Shown here: positions 52,424-64,000 of the stretch, one piece after another
Layout of the letters: each line of letters opens with the position of its first letter
Numbering within the stretch: the stretch's first letter is position 1
Assembly: GCA_036925085.1 (NCBI GenBank)
Contig: JAUPFP010000008.1
Coordinates: forward strand, 2,143,957-2,207,956
Direction of reading: 5' to 3'
Length of the DNA stretch: 64,000 nucleotides
DNA from: Brachycybe producta
Taxonomy: Eukaryota; Arthropoda; Diplopoda; Playtdesmida; Andrognathidae
Notes under the pieces: model-generated
What the model saw: the letters and a program-made list of their open reading frames with translations, nothing else
Databases searched by the model: none
What the model was told of the DNA's origin: nothing
Position numbers and translations under genes: made by a program

Positions 52424-52711
52424 TTTGAAGTTTCTCTTTATCATTCTGAAATAATTACTAAGAGTTCGAGTGTTGCCGTTTAAATTACTTCAAAGTGGAC
52501 CTTTATGATTAATTTACTATTGTGATTCCTTTCTTCTTCTAGTTTTCTTCGTTTCAGAAATTACTAAAACATATTCTAGTATATAAGATCCGCAGTAACT
52601 GAATTATTTTCTTTTCTATATTTTTATTTAATTTCTCAAAGAAAGTGACTGTCGTTTTCAAAGTGTGTTTTAATTCCATTTGGACCAAATTCCGCCAAAC
52701 TGATCCTTCAG

Positions 52712-53457
52712 GCGAGCACACTGGACGACCCGAGTTGGAAAGGCCAGCCTCCTGGCCCGGTGTCGGGTCCGCCTGGTGGATATCAGGGTCCTCCAGGATC
52801 TGGACCGCCTGGTTTTCAGGGACCATCAGTTGTTGGTGGTCAACCTAGATTTCCAGGACCAAATGGACCTCCGAATTTTCCTGGCGGTCCACCATCGAAT
52901 TGTGGTCCGGGACCCAATGTTATGCCAAATGTAATGTCAGGTCAAGCCATTCCGAGTCCAATGGATCGACCACTTGATCACGGGTGAGTTCTCATATTTT
53001 AACCCTCTTTATTTGCAAAACACGTAAACAAACTAAATCACTGAAATGTTACAAAATAAATCATTAATTGACAATCTTTGATTGATTTTAGTTAATTGAA
53101 AAAACTATTATTATATATAATATCCCAGATCTGTGTGTGTGTGTGTGGAGTAACAAAATCATTGAAGCACGTCGGAATTTATATAAATTTGAATAAGTGA
53201 ACCGTTTTTTTTTTTCTCAAGGTCAACTATATGTTGAACTCTTCCTTTGGAAAGTGTAGAAGGGGGGGGAGAGAGAGAGAAAAGTGGGAGAGGGAGGGGA
53301 TAAGGTTGGAAAGTGTAGAAGGAGGAGAGAGAGAGAGAAAAGTGGGAGGGGGTGACTGAAATTGAAATGAAGGGAGTAAAAAAAGGAAAAAACGACGCGC
53401 ATGCGCACGATTGCCTGTGAATTTTGCTCCCGTCATTTATGATTGGTTACCCCACTA

Positions 53458-53517
<60 letters not shown>

Positions 53518-56500
53518 CTGAGCTCAAGTCTAAATATGCAAATTATAGAAAAACAATAGAAAAAAAGAAGTGTATAATAAATACCATTCTGTCTTTCAGG
53601 AGAGAAATCTGAATGCTGTTTTAGAAACTGAATCATTTAACGGTAATTTCATGTTGATATCTTTCAAAATAAACTTTTTATTAGCAAAAATTTTAAAAAA
53701 ATATCATCTCCTGAGCGTCGTCGGTTTAAAAGTTGAGTTATTTTTAAACTTAAAAAGCTTATTTTGAAAGATATCAACATGAGAATATTCTTAAGTGATT
53801 GAGTTACCCTTCTAGTTTCTAAAACACGTTCGGTTTCTCTTCATTTTTTATGAGACATCTTTAACAAAAAAAATTCTTTAATTTCAAGTAAAATTTTCGG
53901 TTTTATATTTTTCATATATAAAATTTGACCTAGAGTTCTTCTATTGACTGGAAGGGTTGGGTTACGTGTGTATCTTACGTTATACGGCGTGGCTCAGAAG
54001 TCTCCGTCGGTTTAATGTAGTTGCATTGACTTCTTGAAACAACCAATTGTGTAAATTATGAAGAACCGGGGGGGGGGGGGGGTTCCCTGGGGCCACCCTC
54101 CTCTTGTATTCCAAGATCAACGACTTTGTAACCTTAATTAGCATATTATTTTTATCTATGGCTCCTTTGTCCTTTTTTTTTCTCACTCTTGTTTCGCTTA
54201 AATTAAATGCGAATTAGAATGGTTGAGGGCCAGTTGCTTAATGAACGCAAATCTCTCAAGGTCTTAGTGGCGATTACGTGCTAATTAGCATGGCCACAAG
54301 TGACAAGATTAGGTCAGGGCAAGTTGACGACGAGAAAGGGAAATTCTCTTTTACCGAGAAGTGAGAAAATTGTTTGTTTCTCTCGTTGTCGTCGTCTTCT
54401 TCTTCTCTTCTACGGTGTATATATGTTTGTTTGCGGTCGATAGTCTATAAAATGAGCGAGAGTTCGCTTGTTCATTCAGTGATCTCTTACGGTATAAAAG
54501 TAGTGGACAGAGTGAATGGTCTCTCTCTTTCTCTATATAAGCAACAGAAAAAGAGCTCAGCATTCGGCCTTTTTCTCTTTCTCTTTTCGGAAGAAGAAAA
54601 AGGAGGGAAAGCGATTGATATGTAACGAGCTGAGAAGGCGACGCACCTTTTGAACCTTGGTGGCAGCTAGGGTCGACCTCTTGAGGGTTTGAGGGCGACT
54701 CTTAACAAAAAAAAAAAAAAAAAAAGGGACAATAGCCACCGTGTCGTACTCGTTTTCTACCAATCTCCACTCACTTTTCTTCTACTACTCTAGTCTTTTT
54801 TTCTCTCCAAATGCTTTCGTTGTCATGGTAACCTCTTGGAAGCCGTGAATTTTATCGCAGATTGTTTCCTCGCTCTTTCTCTCCCACTTTACTCTTATTA
54901 ATTTACTCAGGCGCTTCTCTTTTTTTTTTTTCGTGCTTTTTTTCACCCCTTTCTCCTTCCATTTGTGTGGTTTTTATTGCTTCTTTTTTTTTTTTTGGTG
55001 GAAAGTGAGAAATATAAAGCAAAATCATCATCATCACTAGGAGTATTTTTTTTCTTCTTACTTCTGATTTGCATAATCAGAATTTGTTTATATTAATAAC
55101 AAAAATCGGAGAATTTTATCCATGTTTTTTTTTAATACTAATAAATGTTATGATGATGATGAATGTGTGCAAGAATTTTTATATTTTTAGGCTTTCTCTC
55201 GTTTTTTATGATGGACTCAATTTTGTGAATAATATGACGACAACACCCTGGGTTATTATCTCACTATTCTCTATTTTATCTCACATTTTTTTTTTGTGGG
55301 TTGCTGTCGGTTTTTATCGTTTGCATTTGTCTGGCAGAGAGAGCGAGAGAGTGTGTCTTTGATTGCTTTAAATGTGGGGGTGGTTTAAGATGTTTCTGGT
55401 TCTCTTTTCTCCCATCACAAAAATCTCCCTTTAGTCTTTTCTCCCCTGGCTCCCTTCAAATAAGAGGGGGGGGGGAGTGGGGAAGGTTTATGGGTGTTTA
55501 GAAAGGAAAATATGGCTGAGTTTTTTTTTTTTTAGATTGGGTGGTGTGGATTGAATGAAGCTTTTCTAGAGAAGCTCATTTCAGAAGGCATATTATTGGT
55601 CCTTTTTTTCTGTAAAAATGGTCGGATGAATTTATTGAATTGGTTTTCAAGTAGAAAGAGAGAAAAAGTCAGAAAAGACGTGCGTTTTGCGTTCTCTCTC
55701 TCTTTCTAACCATCGTCGTCAGTTGTTGTTACTCTGGCAACGCGATTTCTTCTTGGCTTTAATGCACATAATCTGTCAGGGATGCTATTGAGATGGGTGA
55801 GGTTTTTAGGGAGTATTAGTCACCTATATAGATAGAGTAGAAAAACTAGTTATTTCGTGAATTTTTTCAGCAAGCTAAATTCGCTTTTAGATTTCTAGAT
55901 GAAATAGTTGAATCTTTTGAAAGTTTGATTGCACAGGTTTTGACTTAGAAAAACCTTCATCAAACATGGTTAATTTATGCCTCCGAAAATTTTTGCTACC
56001 TTCGAAGGGGGAGGGGGGAAGCTTGATAATTTTTGACAAGCGCAGCGAGTCAACGCCAAACCCACAAAGAACAAACGTTACGTTAGAAAAAAAAATCCCA
56101 ATTTTACCAGAAACGCCGTATTACCTTCGAGAGCAAAAGAACCATAGAAATATACCTGAATTTGTATTTTCTGGAAGTTTTTCAGCGTGTGTGATTCATT
56201 CCTTATGGGTTGGTTTATACTCCCTTGCTAAGCGGCAAAGCAGCTTGCGAAGCTTAAAAAACGACGCAGAGCTTCAGATTTTTGTCTTCGCCAGAGCATG
56301 AAGCTTAGCTTTGAAATTATTCAGCTTTTCAAAGGTTAGGGTTGGTTTATACTCCCTTGCTAAGCGGCAAAGCAGCCTGCGAAGCTTCAAAAATGACGTC
56401 AGAGCTTCAGGTTTTTGCCTTCGCCAGAGCATGAAGCTAGCTTTGAAATTGTTCAACTTTTCAAAGCTTAGCAACTCAAAGCACCAATCAGGAAACGGAT

Positions 56501-59500
56501 ACACAAAAGGGGTGAACAAGTCACACCTTTTTTCTTCCAGAAGGGGAAGGGTTCTATTGTTTTGTATATCTGTTTTATAGGGTATTAAGATCCGTTTGTT
56601 CTGAAGGAATGGATCACACACGTTGAAAAAACTGAGCAAATCTAGCTATATTTTCTACTACGTAAGACGCCAATATCATAGCAACTGAGGGAATAAACAT
56701 TTTGATGAACACTTTGGTTCCGATTGAGAAACTTGATAGGACGAAACGGTGTTATAAGTTAGAACTATTCTTATTATTGTTTCAATTGACAATAGATGGG
56801 CCGGGGGGGGGGATGGTGGTTTTAAGGATTTTTCTTTTGATGATCGTTTTTTTTTTCTCCACCAATGGTTGTTATATTTATCAGGTGCTAGAAATATATA
56901 TAAAGTTTAAAGAGAGGTGATTTGTTGTGGCGCCGCCTCATTCTCCTCCTCCTCCTCCTTTTTATTGATCTTATATCGAAGAACGCCGTCTTTTTTATTA
57001 TTAGAAGGTTTTGGTGGTTTTTAACTTGTGGCAAGTTGCAGCAGCAGCTCGGCATCGCGTGGTCAGTTGCTGGTCAAGTGGCAACGATTCAGTATTCATT
57101 TGTGGATATGGTTTTTTTTTAATAGATGGAATGTGTTTCGTGTTTGTGTGTGTGAGGACAAGTCAAAAGACTTATTCCGTGACACTTAATTTCTCATGTG
57201 TTTAAATGACTCCTTAATTGGGGGGGGGGGGGGGTTCTTTTTTGCAGCAATACAACGATGTATTGCTTGTTTCCGAATTGTAGGACTATCAAAGTGGGTA
57301 ACTAACTAGATGATTAGTCTTGATAGATCTTATTTAGCTATGAGATCTCAGTCGGTAATATTCAGTTATACCATTTATGTTTGTGCCTTTTTTTAATCAC
57401 TTTTTTTGTTTCTTATTATCTAAATTGTAAACATAGGAAGGACATGGATTTTCTTCTTCTAACACCTGTCTGTGATTAGCTGTTAAATTATTAACTAACT
57501 TTCCAATGTTGCTGACTTCTGTTTGCATATTTATCGAGTTGGTTAATTATTATGTTGTATACACATTTTGATGGTGAGAAGTAGTTCTACATATTTTAAT
57601 GTAAAATTAATTACACGGAACTAAAAACAGTTGTGTGAATTGATAACTCTGCTCTAGTTCTGACTAGCATTAGCTTATTAGAGTTTTCATAGCGCATGCG
57701 CATTGCCATCTTATCGGTTTATATAGGAAAGTGATGGCGGATTTGCGTTAGCAGCGCCATCTATTGATCACCAATGGAAATTGCCGATGATGATAAGGTG
57801 CACCGTAGTTTTTCACTTGCCATCACTTTCCTATATAAACCGATAAGATGGCAATGCGCATGCGCTGTGAAAATTCTAATAAGCTAATGCTAGTCTAGTT
57901 CTGTAGAATATTATTATTGTTTATATGAAATTCTTATTGAGACCTATTGCGCCATCTAGTAGACGAAAACCGAGTTTGCTTGTGATTTGCAATAATAGTT
58001 CGTTTTGTGTTAACTAGATGTCTATACTTGTCTGAAAGTGTAAAATTTAAAGCAGGAGGAGGAGCATTAATGGGCCACTATTTTTTTACGGAGCCCTGCA
58101 GAGGACTTTTTTCAAATTTTATTTTTATTCTCGACATGTCGACTTTTAATTTTTTATTCCGCCATGTTAATTATGCCATGTTGCGCGCACCATACTCTAC
58201 TAATTAACATTTGCTTAAAAGTGCATATTTGCTACTAGAGGGCGATTGCAATAATTTAATTAGTACGAACCTGTAGAGTATGGTGTGTGCAACATGGCCG
58301 AATAAAAGAAATTAAAAGTCGACAAATCGAGTTTTAAAAAAAAGGTCGACATATCCAGAATAAAAAAAAAATTTGAAAACGTCCTCTGCAGGGCTCCGTA
58401 GTTTTCGGATCTTTATCGACGTTCTCAAATATTTTTCTGAAATTTTGTTTGCTTAGTACTGAAAACTGACGTTAGGTGGTATATTAGTAGGTTATTACTT
58501 ATTAATATAGTAATATGCAACCAACAAGGATGGATTGATTTAAATTGCAATGTTTGATTTTTCTTTTCTTTTCTTTAAATTAACTATAAAAAATTAAGTG
58601 ATTTAAATCATATTTTTAATATTTTATTTTCTGATTTTTTAAAGTGTATAAACAAAAAATACACTTTAAAAAATCAGAAAATAAAATATTAAAAATATGA
58701 TTTGAAATGAGTTTCTAGTATAATTAATGTGCTTGATGGGTGAATAAACAGTTTGATCACTTTTGTCATGCATGAAATTTTAGTGAATTAAAGAACAATT
58801 TTATGAAATTTTAAATAATTGGAAGAAAAAAATGTCATTTAAAATAATTAAAGAAGAATCACGATTTTTATCCACCTTGGCCACCAGTTACTAATAGTAA
58901 CTTATGATAGTATTCTTAATGATTGCTAATTGTGAATGTGTGAGATACTCAAAAGAGGGCGCTAAACTCTTGAACTTTTAATAGGGAAGTTTCATATAAA
59001 CGTTTTGTGAGTTTAGTACTAGCTTAGACTATTACTCTACTGGACTGGCAACTCCCTATCTTCTACATGTTCATAGGCAAAATAAATAAGGCAAAAGTGA
59101 CGCCAGCTCCGCCTGGTGGCATTATTTTAAAAGAAAATCGTTGGCTAGATTGTTTTTTTTTTGCAAAGGGGAAGACATTGGGGGTGAATCATGTACTGTA
59201 TGGCAAGTTATTTTAGTTTTTTCACGTTTTACTGGATTTTCCAATTTTAATTCTATTCTAGGAATCCAGTATAATGCGGATAAAAAAGTAAAATGAATTT
59301 CCATATGTGATATTCTGCTATGAATTTGTGTAAATCATAGTGAATCTCGTACATGATTTTTTTTGGATGTCGGCCCAGTTGTCGTTTCGTCTCCTAAGCA
59401 AAAAAGGTTGGAAAACGTTGTTGTTACGGTGTTTGTGACTCGCGTTTTCCTGATAATAGACCACAACCAAAACAGGTAACACTTTACAGACACTTTTTGA

Positions 59501-61511
59501 CAGAACACAGCTGTAGTTCTTCATCGGCCATACTTTTTATAATAATATATATAAAAAATCCACCCTATATAACTACAAAATGAAATCGTCCAAAGTTTGA
59601 CTTTTGATGTTTGACCTTTGACATGTTCATATACCATAGTCCCGCTAGAGGCGCCACTTCAAAAACGATGTCACGACGATTCAAAACTATCCAACACAAA
59701 ATTTCGGGAGTTGCCAGTCCAGTAGAGTAATAGTCTAATGCCGCAGTCACACTAGGCTGGTTTCCCAGCCGTTGGTTGCTGCTGGCTGGTTGTAGCGCTC
59801 TAGCAGCATAGTCTGAACTGCTACCAGCAGCTGCTTTTCCCAGCATGCTAGTGATTTTAACAGTGGCTGGTGAAGTTGGACATGTCCAACTTTAGCAGCT
59901 ACGAGCTGGTCATGTGACTCCCTTTCTGCTGCTGCCATCTAGTGTGAACTTTTTGTTGCTAGTAGTGGCACTAGTGGTAGTTGAAACTCCACTGCTTGGG
60001 TTGGTTGTAGTTAGAGTTTGTGTTTTTGCAAGATGGTGATTGGATGACTTACACTGCTAATACCAGCAGTGACTGGACAAGTGTGAACCCAAAGCAGCTG
60101 CTGCTTGCTGTTGCTGCTAATAACCAGCAGCTTGTAAACCAGCCTAGTGTGACTGCCGCTTAAGGTACTAGCTTTGGTCTAATACATCACACACCTGATA
60201 ATTTAAATGCATTTAAATAATAAACGTGTTCTACAGAGTCCTCTTTGAAGGGCAAACAAACAATATGTCGAATTCAATTTATTCAGTTAATTAACCTGAA
60301 AATATTGAGTTAATACTTAAATATAATATATAAACTAATGATGTAGTATTTCAATTTAAAATATTAATAATAAAGTCAATTTTGATTTGGTGTTCATGTC
60401 CTTAACTGGATTCCGTATAATTCACCGTAAACACATTTAATTTGAATTCATTTAACTCATGTGTGTGTACAAGGTATAACTTATATGTATTAACACATAT
60501 TTTCTTGTATAAGCAAAAACAAAGCAACAAATTACCAGTTCACGACTAATATTATGCAGAAAAATAATAAGGGTGAAGTTATCTAGGCTAAAATTGAAAA
60601 AAGATTTCTTCAACTTGAATCCTCAAAACAGGGTTATAACTCCGAAATTTCTTGTTTTATAAAATAATTTTTTAATGTTAAAAATGACAGGTTTATTTCT
60701 TAAATTTTGGGGCCAGTGGACTATTTCAGTAGATTAAGGGCCTCAATTTGGGAATGAATCTTAGCACTTGAAGGACTTCTTGAACAAGGTTTCAAAGTAT
60801 ACAAAATACACTTCTGAATTATAATTTATGGCTGTACCAACCTAACCTCCTTTAATGTGGGGGAGGGGGGGAATTCCGTGAGCATAAATAACACTTTGGT
60901 GGTTAGATTGTGACCTTTACTTAGAGGCTAGAAACAGGGCATACAGTCAAAATTACATATTATGTGTAATGACAGATTTGAACACATGTAGAATGATATG
61001 GCACATTATGAATTTATGATAAACTAGATGTATTTTGCTAGCCTCAGGTTTAAGCTAGGCTCAAGTCAGGTTTTCTAGACTTAATTTACATAGAAGAGAT
61101 TATGAAGTGCTCCTCGCCCACCCACCCACTTGTTGATTGTATATATACAAACCGTACCACTGACAGAATCCAGAATTTTATTCATTTGCGGATAAAATAT
61201 TATTGTTTTATATAAAAACTATAATTATAAATGAAATGCATTTATTATTATTGTTTAAAATATTTATTTGTTGGGTCTTACGTTGTAATTGGGTAGGATA
61301 GGGTGAAGAGGTGTGGCATGCTGCGAGGCTAAATGGGGTTTATGGCATTTTGTGAAGGAAGAGAGAGAAAGAAAGAGAGGGAGAGAGAGAGAGAGAGGTA
61401 GAGAGAGAGAAAGAAAGAGGGAGAGAGAGAAAGAGAGGGAGAGAGAGAGAAAAAGAAAGAGAGAGAGAGAGAGAGAAAAAGAAAGAGAGAGAGAGAGAAA
61501 AAGAAAGAGAG

Positions 61512-61542
<31 letters not shown>

Positions 61543-64000
61543 GAGATAGAAAGAAAAAACCAGGCTGAGGAATTTCTTAACAAAATCAATGATAGGCCTG
61601 AAGACAACTAACTGCTTGCAGTGTACGCTCAGCTCAGTCTATATCCGATGATGATGATGACGATCTTAATAAAGCTGATGGAACTAGAAATATATTCCTC
61701 GCCTAATTCTCTACCCTTCTCTTATCTATCATTTGCTGCTTACATTATAATTATTTATCATTAATTACTGAATGAATTTGACTTGAAATATACAACAACA
61801 ACAAAAAAACCTAGTAAAGAAAAAAAAAACCTCTGCCTGAAATGAATTTTGTTATTTAATCCGATCGAATATTGGTTGCTATAGAGATTTCTTTTCGATA
61901 TTTATCGATTTCTTTTTTATGTGGGAAGTAAATACTTTGTACTAAACTAGGGGGGGGGGGGTACGTTTGAGGTTAAAGGTCGTTAATATAAGTCTGCTTG
62001 GTATTCTTTGGGGAGAAAAAAATGGTTACTTTTTAAGTTTAAACTTAAGAAATATTTTTCTCATATTTAATATCTTTATGTAAAAAGACCATAAGATGGA
62101 ATATTTATGTGTTTGGTTGTTGGTGTGGTGTTTTTTTTTCTTCAACGATTTAGGAAATTAGGAGGAAAGAGAGGGAGAAGGGGGGGGGTGATTTTGAGCA
62201 GTGGTCAGCTAAGATCTCCATCTTCAATCTACCTAACGCCCCTCTTTTTTTCGTCAATATTGGTCTTGTCATTTTCACTTAGGCTTTCAGGCATTCTAAA
62301 ATGCCCCTTTAGAAGAGTTTATTTTAGTGAGGTCGAGGGGAGGAGGGTAGGAGAGTAAGTATACGATTAGGTAGTAGTAGTAGTAGTACTACTACTACTA
62401 TGGAATTCGTGTATGCGTGGCGCTCGCTCCAATGCTGCTGCTGCTGCTTTTGCTGCATTTTCTATTCCATTTATACACAAGACTAGAAGATACAATACGC
62501 GCTGCAACATTCTCTAGACTTCATTTGATATTATTGCATTGCTGATGCTATTTGTTGGTTGAAATCAACATTGTTTTATTGAGTTCTGAAACCAAAATAC
62601 ACACACATATATATTGTGTTTTTATTTTTAAGTTTGTTTTGTTTTATGACTTATCACAGTTTAGTTTGTTTACGTGTGACATGAAGTGATATGATAGAGA
62701 AGTGCACTATGGCATCTGCTGACCCCTTCTACTCCTCACCTTTTTCTCCATATTTCAGACGCCATACTCCTTACTTTGGTCAACCAGACTACAGGATCTA
62801 TGAACTGAATAAGCGACTACAGCAAAGGACAGAGGTGAGAGAAATCAGGTCTAAAAGAGGACCCATTGGAACGAACCACTCACTCATCGTTCTTCAAACG
62901 CACACAATTAAGAAATATATTAAAGAGACCTTATGATGAGTAACTTGGTTGTCTTGGTGCAAGACTTAATTTTTTTTAGTAATTTTTAAATTTTTGTTAT
63001 GAAATATAGGGGGCTAACAACAGGTAAATGTTATATAAAAACCATAGTTAGAATTGAAATTTTATTTCCTTCATACAACTTAGTTGTATTTTTATATTTA
63101 TCGACTGTGCATAAACACAGTTCTGTGTGTTTGTTTTTTGCTTGTTGGCATAATTTCAGCTTAAGTTACGTTAACTATAACTTCAGGGTCAAGATAATTA
63201 TGAATTTTCTTGAGATTTTAATTGAATCGAGATGGGAAGAGCTCCAAAAACTCACATAAGACTTTGGAAAATGAGTTTGTGCCCGTGCACACTACCTGTT
63301 GCCATGGTGATAATTGTGTGTTAGTGGGAGAGATGAAGGTGAAAGGAGGGAGTAAAGGAAATTATTTGGGTGGAGAGATCGGTAATAGAAAATAAATACT
63401 CAACCAAACTGTAGTTTTATCATTAATTATATATATTTTCTATATATAAGTATGAAAACATCACCATGGTTTAGTGGACGCATTAGGAGTGGTCACTATT
63501 GGTCATCTTCTTTATTCTATGACCTCTTACTCATATTGACTACCGAAATTTTAGCAAAGATTTAATGTGATTATTAGTGAGTTCGAGAATGTCAAAATTT
63601 GCGAGATGTGTTGTTTTTGCACTTTGACGAGTGGGGGTGGATCACATTACGTAAGAATACGGTATTATTGACCAAAAGTCGTTTAGTCCATACGTTGCTC
63701 ATTGGCTTCCAATTTGTATTTCTCACTAAAATCACGAAAATAGTGTTTCGAGGGACTGAAACTGCCGAAATACACTCCAAACTATTGAAAATACGTATAT
63801 TTAACAATTTAAATTTGCCGTATAAACAAATAGAAAATGTAAATTTTAAGATTTTTTGTAGTTTCCTATATATATTTTTGTGGGAGTTATGCATTTCAGA
63901 TTTTTTCAGAAGGTAATTTTCGTTGAATCTTATTGAAATGTCATGTTTTGTCACTAGGAAAGTGATAACCTATGGTGGGATGCCTTTGTTACGGAGTTCT
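52712..64000 (+). CDS. LDB1: LIM-domain-binding protein (LDB/Chip), 5' portion
   Basis: Nuclear adaptor that dimerises and tethers LIM-homeodomain, LMO and GATA factors. Visible coding exons: 52712-52983, 62759-62834, and 63958 to the window end; the gene continues beyond. The first encodes a proline/glycine-rich stretch that opens ASTLDDPSWKGQ, similar in position and sequence to the DDGSWK region at the start of fly Chip and absent from the short vertebrate LDB1 form. Its last two bases complete a Gly codon with the next exon, giving GRHTPYFGQPDYRIYELNKR and then LQQRTE, matching vertebrate GRHTPYGNQTDYRIFELNKR. The third exon gives ESDNLWWDAFVTEF, the start of the dimerisation domain. Phases agree at both junctions. 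The ATG must be in an exon upstream of 52712. The 9.8-kb second intron is full of MITEs and microsatellites. Confidence 0.9.
53111..53458 (+). mobile_element. Non-autonomous Helitron-like element, copy 3 (internal deletion)
   Basis: Same left end (tcccagatctgtgtgtgtg) and same 3' end as the copies at 17708 and 19688. It lacks most of the inner foldback, and its hairpin is damaged (cccgtcatttatgattgg). CTAG at 53455-53458 is followed directly by a TA microsatellite. Confidence 0.65.
53459..53514. repeat. (TA)n microsatellite
   Basis: About 28 uninterrupted TA units that begin exactly at the 3' end of the Helitron-like element. Confidence 0.95.
53616..53827. repeat. Foldback MITE, family B, copy 6
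   Basis: Left ctgttttagaaactgaatca; right cccttctagtttctaaaaca. The arms share gatatctttcaaaataaact. Only about 100 bp from Helitron-like copy 3. Confidence 0.7.
56209..56468 (+). repeat. Two-copy direct tandem duplication, about 130 bp
   Basis: ggtttatactcccttgctaa starts both units (about 56213 and 56344), and both run through gcttcgccagagcatgaagc-type sequence to ttttcaaaggtta or ttttcaaagctta. A few substitutions separate them. Open frames here are by-products of the duplication. Confidence 0.8.
57663..57894. mobile_element. Foldback MITE with 9-bp target duplication, copy 2 (Mutator-like)
   Basis: Termini actagcattagcttattaga and the inverse of tctaataagctaatgctagt. Perfect 9-bp target duplication CTAGTTCTG at 57654-57662 and 57895-57903. 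232 bp, closely similar to 42622-42852. Confidence 0.9.
58088..58399. mobile_element. Foldback element with tandem-repeat-arm relatives, copy 2
   Basis: Perfect 19-bp terminal inverted repeats acggagccctgcagaggac. The centre has gccatgttaattatgccatg and the inverted catactcta/tagagtatgg pair, as in the element at 16598. The arms carry single rather than arrayed gtcga motifs. No clear target duplication. Confidence 0.75.
58605..58703. repeat. Perfect 44-bp inverted repeat with 11-base loop
   Basis: 58605-58648 and 58660-58703 are exact reverse complements, very AT-rich (aaatcatatttttaatattt at the start). No other copy was seen in the window. Confidence 0.9.
59017..60174. mobile_element. Composite insertion: 31-bp TIR element plus a hAT-like MITE
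   Basis: 59026-59056 and 59706-59736 are exact 31-bp inverted repeats (starting agactattactctactggac). A second element with termini gcagtcacactaggctggtt fills about 59739-60161. The 9-bp tactagctt stands before the first element (59017-59025) and after the second (60166-60174), as if the second had landed at the first one's edge. No transposase. Confidence 0.6.
61358..61560. repeat. GA-rich microsatellite
   Basis: Imperfect (GA)n, (GAAA)n and (GGGA)n purine tract of about 200 bp. It produces long low-complexity open frames on both strands that are not genes. Confidence 0.95.
62371..62400. repeat. Inverted trinucleotide microsatellite (GTA)n-(CTA)n
   Basis: gtagtagtagtagtagta runs straight into its own complement ctactactacta, giving a perfect small palindrome. 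Confidence 0.9.

Noticed and set aside
61313-61607. Long open frames on both strands of the GA-rich tract
   Set aside because: Low-complexity Glu/Arg and Ser/Leu strings come directly from the microsatellite; no start context, no splice partners.
62701-62758. ATG at 62709 opening MASADPFYSSPFSP as an alternative LDB start
   Set aside because: The stretch is a pyrimidine-rich tract ending in ttcag, and the acceptor at 62758 joins 52983 in phase to give the conserved GRHTPY. The open frame is probably accidental, though a second promoter is not excluded.

Overview
The window is eukaryotic nuclear DNA from an animal. It is AT-rich and holds ten protein-coding genes, all split by many short spliceosomal introns and packed with small non-autonomous DNA transposons. 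All ten genes have recognisable bilaterian relatives. A two-peroxidase-domain protein of the DBLOX type and a Chip-like N-terminal exon on the LIM-domain-binding gene point to an arthropod. The preserved gene order (below) is more typical of a slowly evolving, non-insect lineage such as a myriapod or chelicerate. The species is not identified and the lineage call is an inference.

Layout. 640-7761 (+): RGS12/RGS14/Loco-type G-protein regulator (PDZ, PTB, RGS, RBD, GoLoco). 8241-11921 (+): TAPT1. 13802-16075 (-): PWWP2A/B, with a first coding exon at 15924-16075. 16076-24762: transposon-rich spacer. 24763-36573 (+): a 23-exon double heme peroxidase. 37214-38404 (-): TTC1. 39303-41343 (+): SEPSECS. 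43006-44013 (+): NOP16. 44112-46210 (-): C2orf42 homologue. 47300-49454 (+): SRSF10. About 50.5 kb to past the window end (+): LIM-domain-binding protein (LDB/Chip), of which three coding exons are visible. Exon boundaries were worked out by hand from splice sites, reading phase and family similarity. The summed coding lengths are divisible by three for all nine complete genes.

The genes do not form a pathway. They cover signalling (RGS, LDB), chromatin (PWWP2), cilium/membrane (TAPT1), selenocysteine synthesis (SEPSECS), ribosome biogenesis (NOP16), splicing (SRSF10) and an extracellular peroxidase. What joins them is linkage: the vertebrate counterparts of seven of the ten fall on human 4p15-p16 and 5q33-q35, so the block looks like a remnant of an ancient bilaterian linkage group.

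Main points for a second look: (1) the SRSF10 gene has an AT-AC (U12-type) intron at the RRM position, and inside it a purine-rich candidate exon with good major-type splice sites, which looks like the autoregulatory switch described for vertebrate Srsf10; (2) peroxidase domain 1 has lost both heme-site histidines while domain 2 keeps all of them; (3) at least three GC-AG introns; (4) several transposon families defined here by termini and target duplications: 9-bp-duplication foldback MITEs, hAT MITEs, a pogo-like MITE nested in another element, Helitron-like elements with a 3' hairpin and CTAG end, and a foldback family with a CRE/GC-box core that sits in two divergent promoter spacers.
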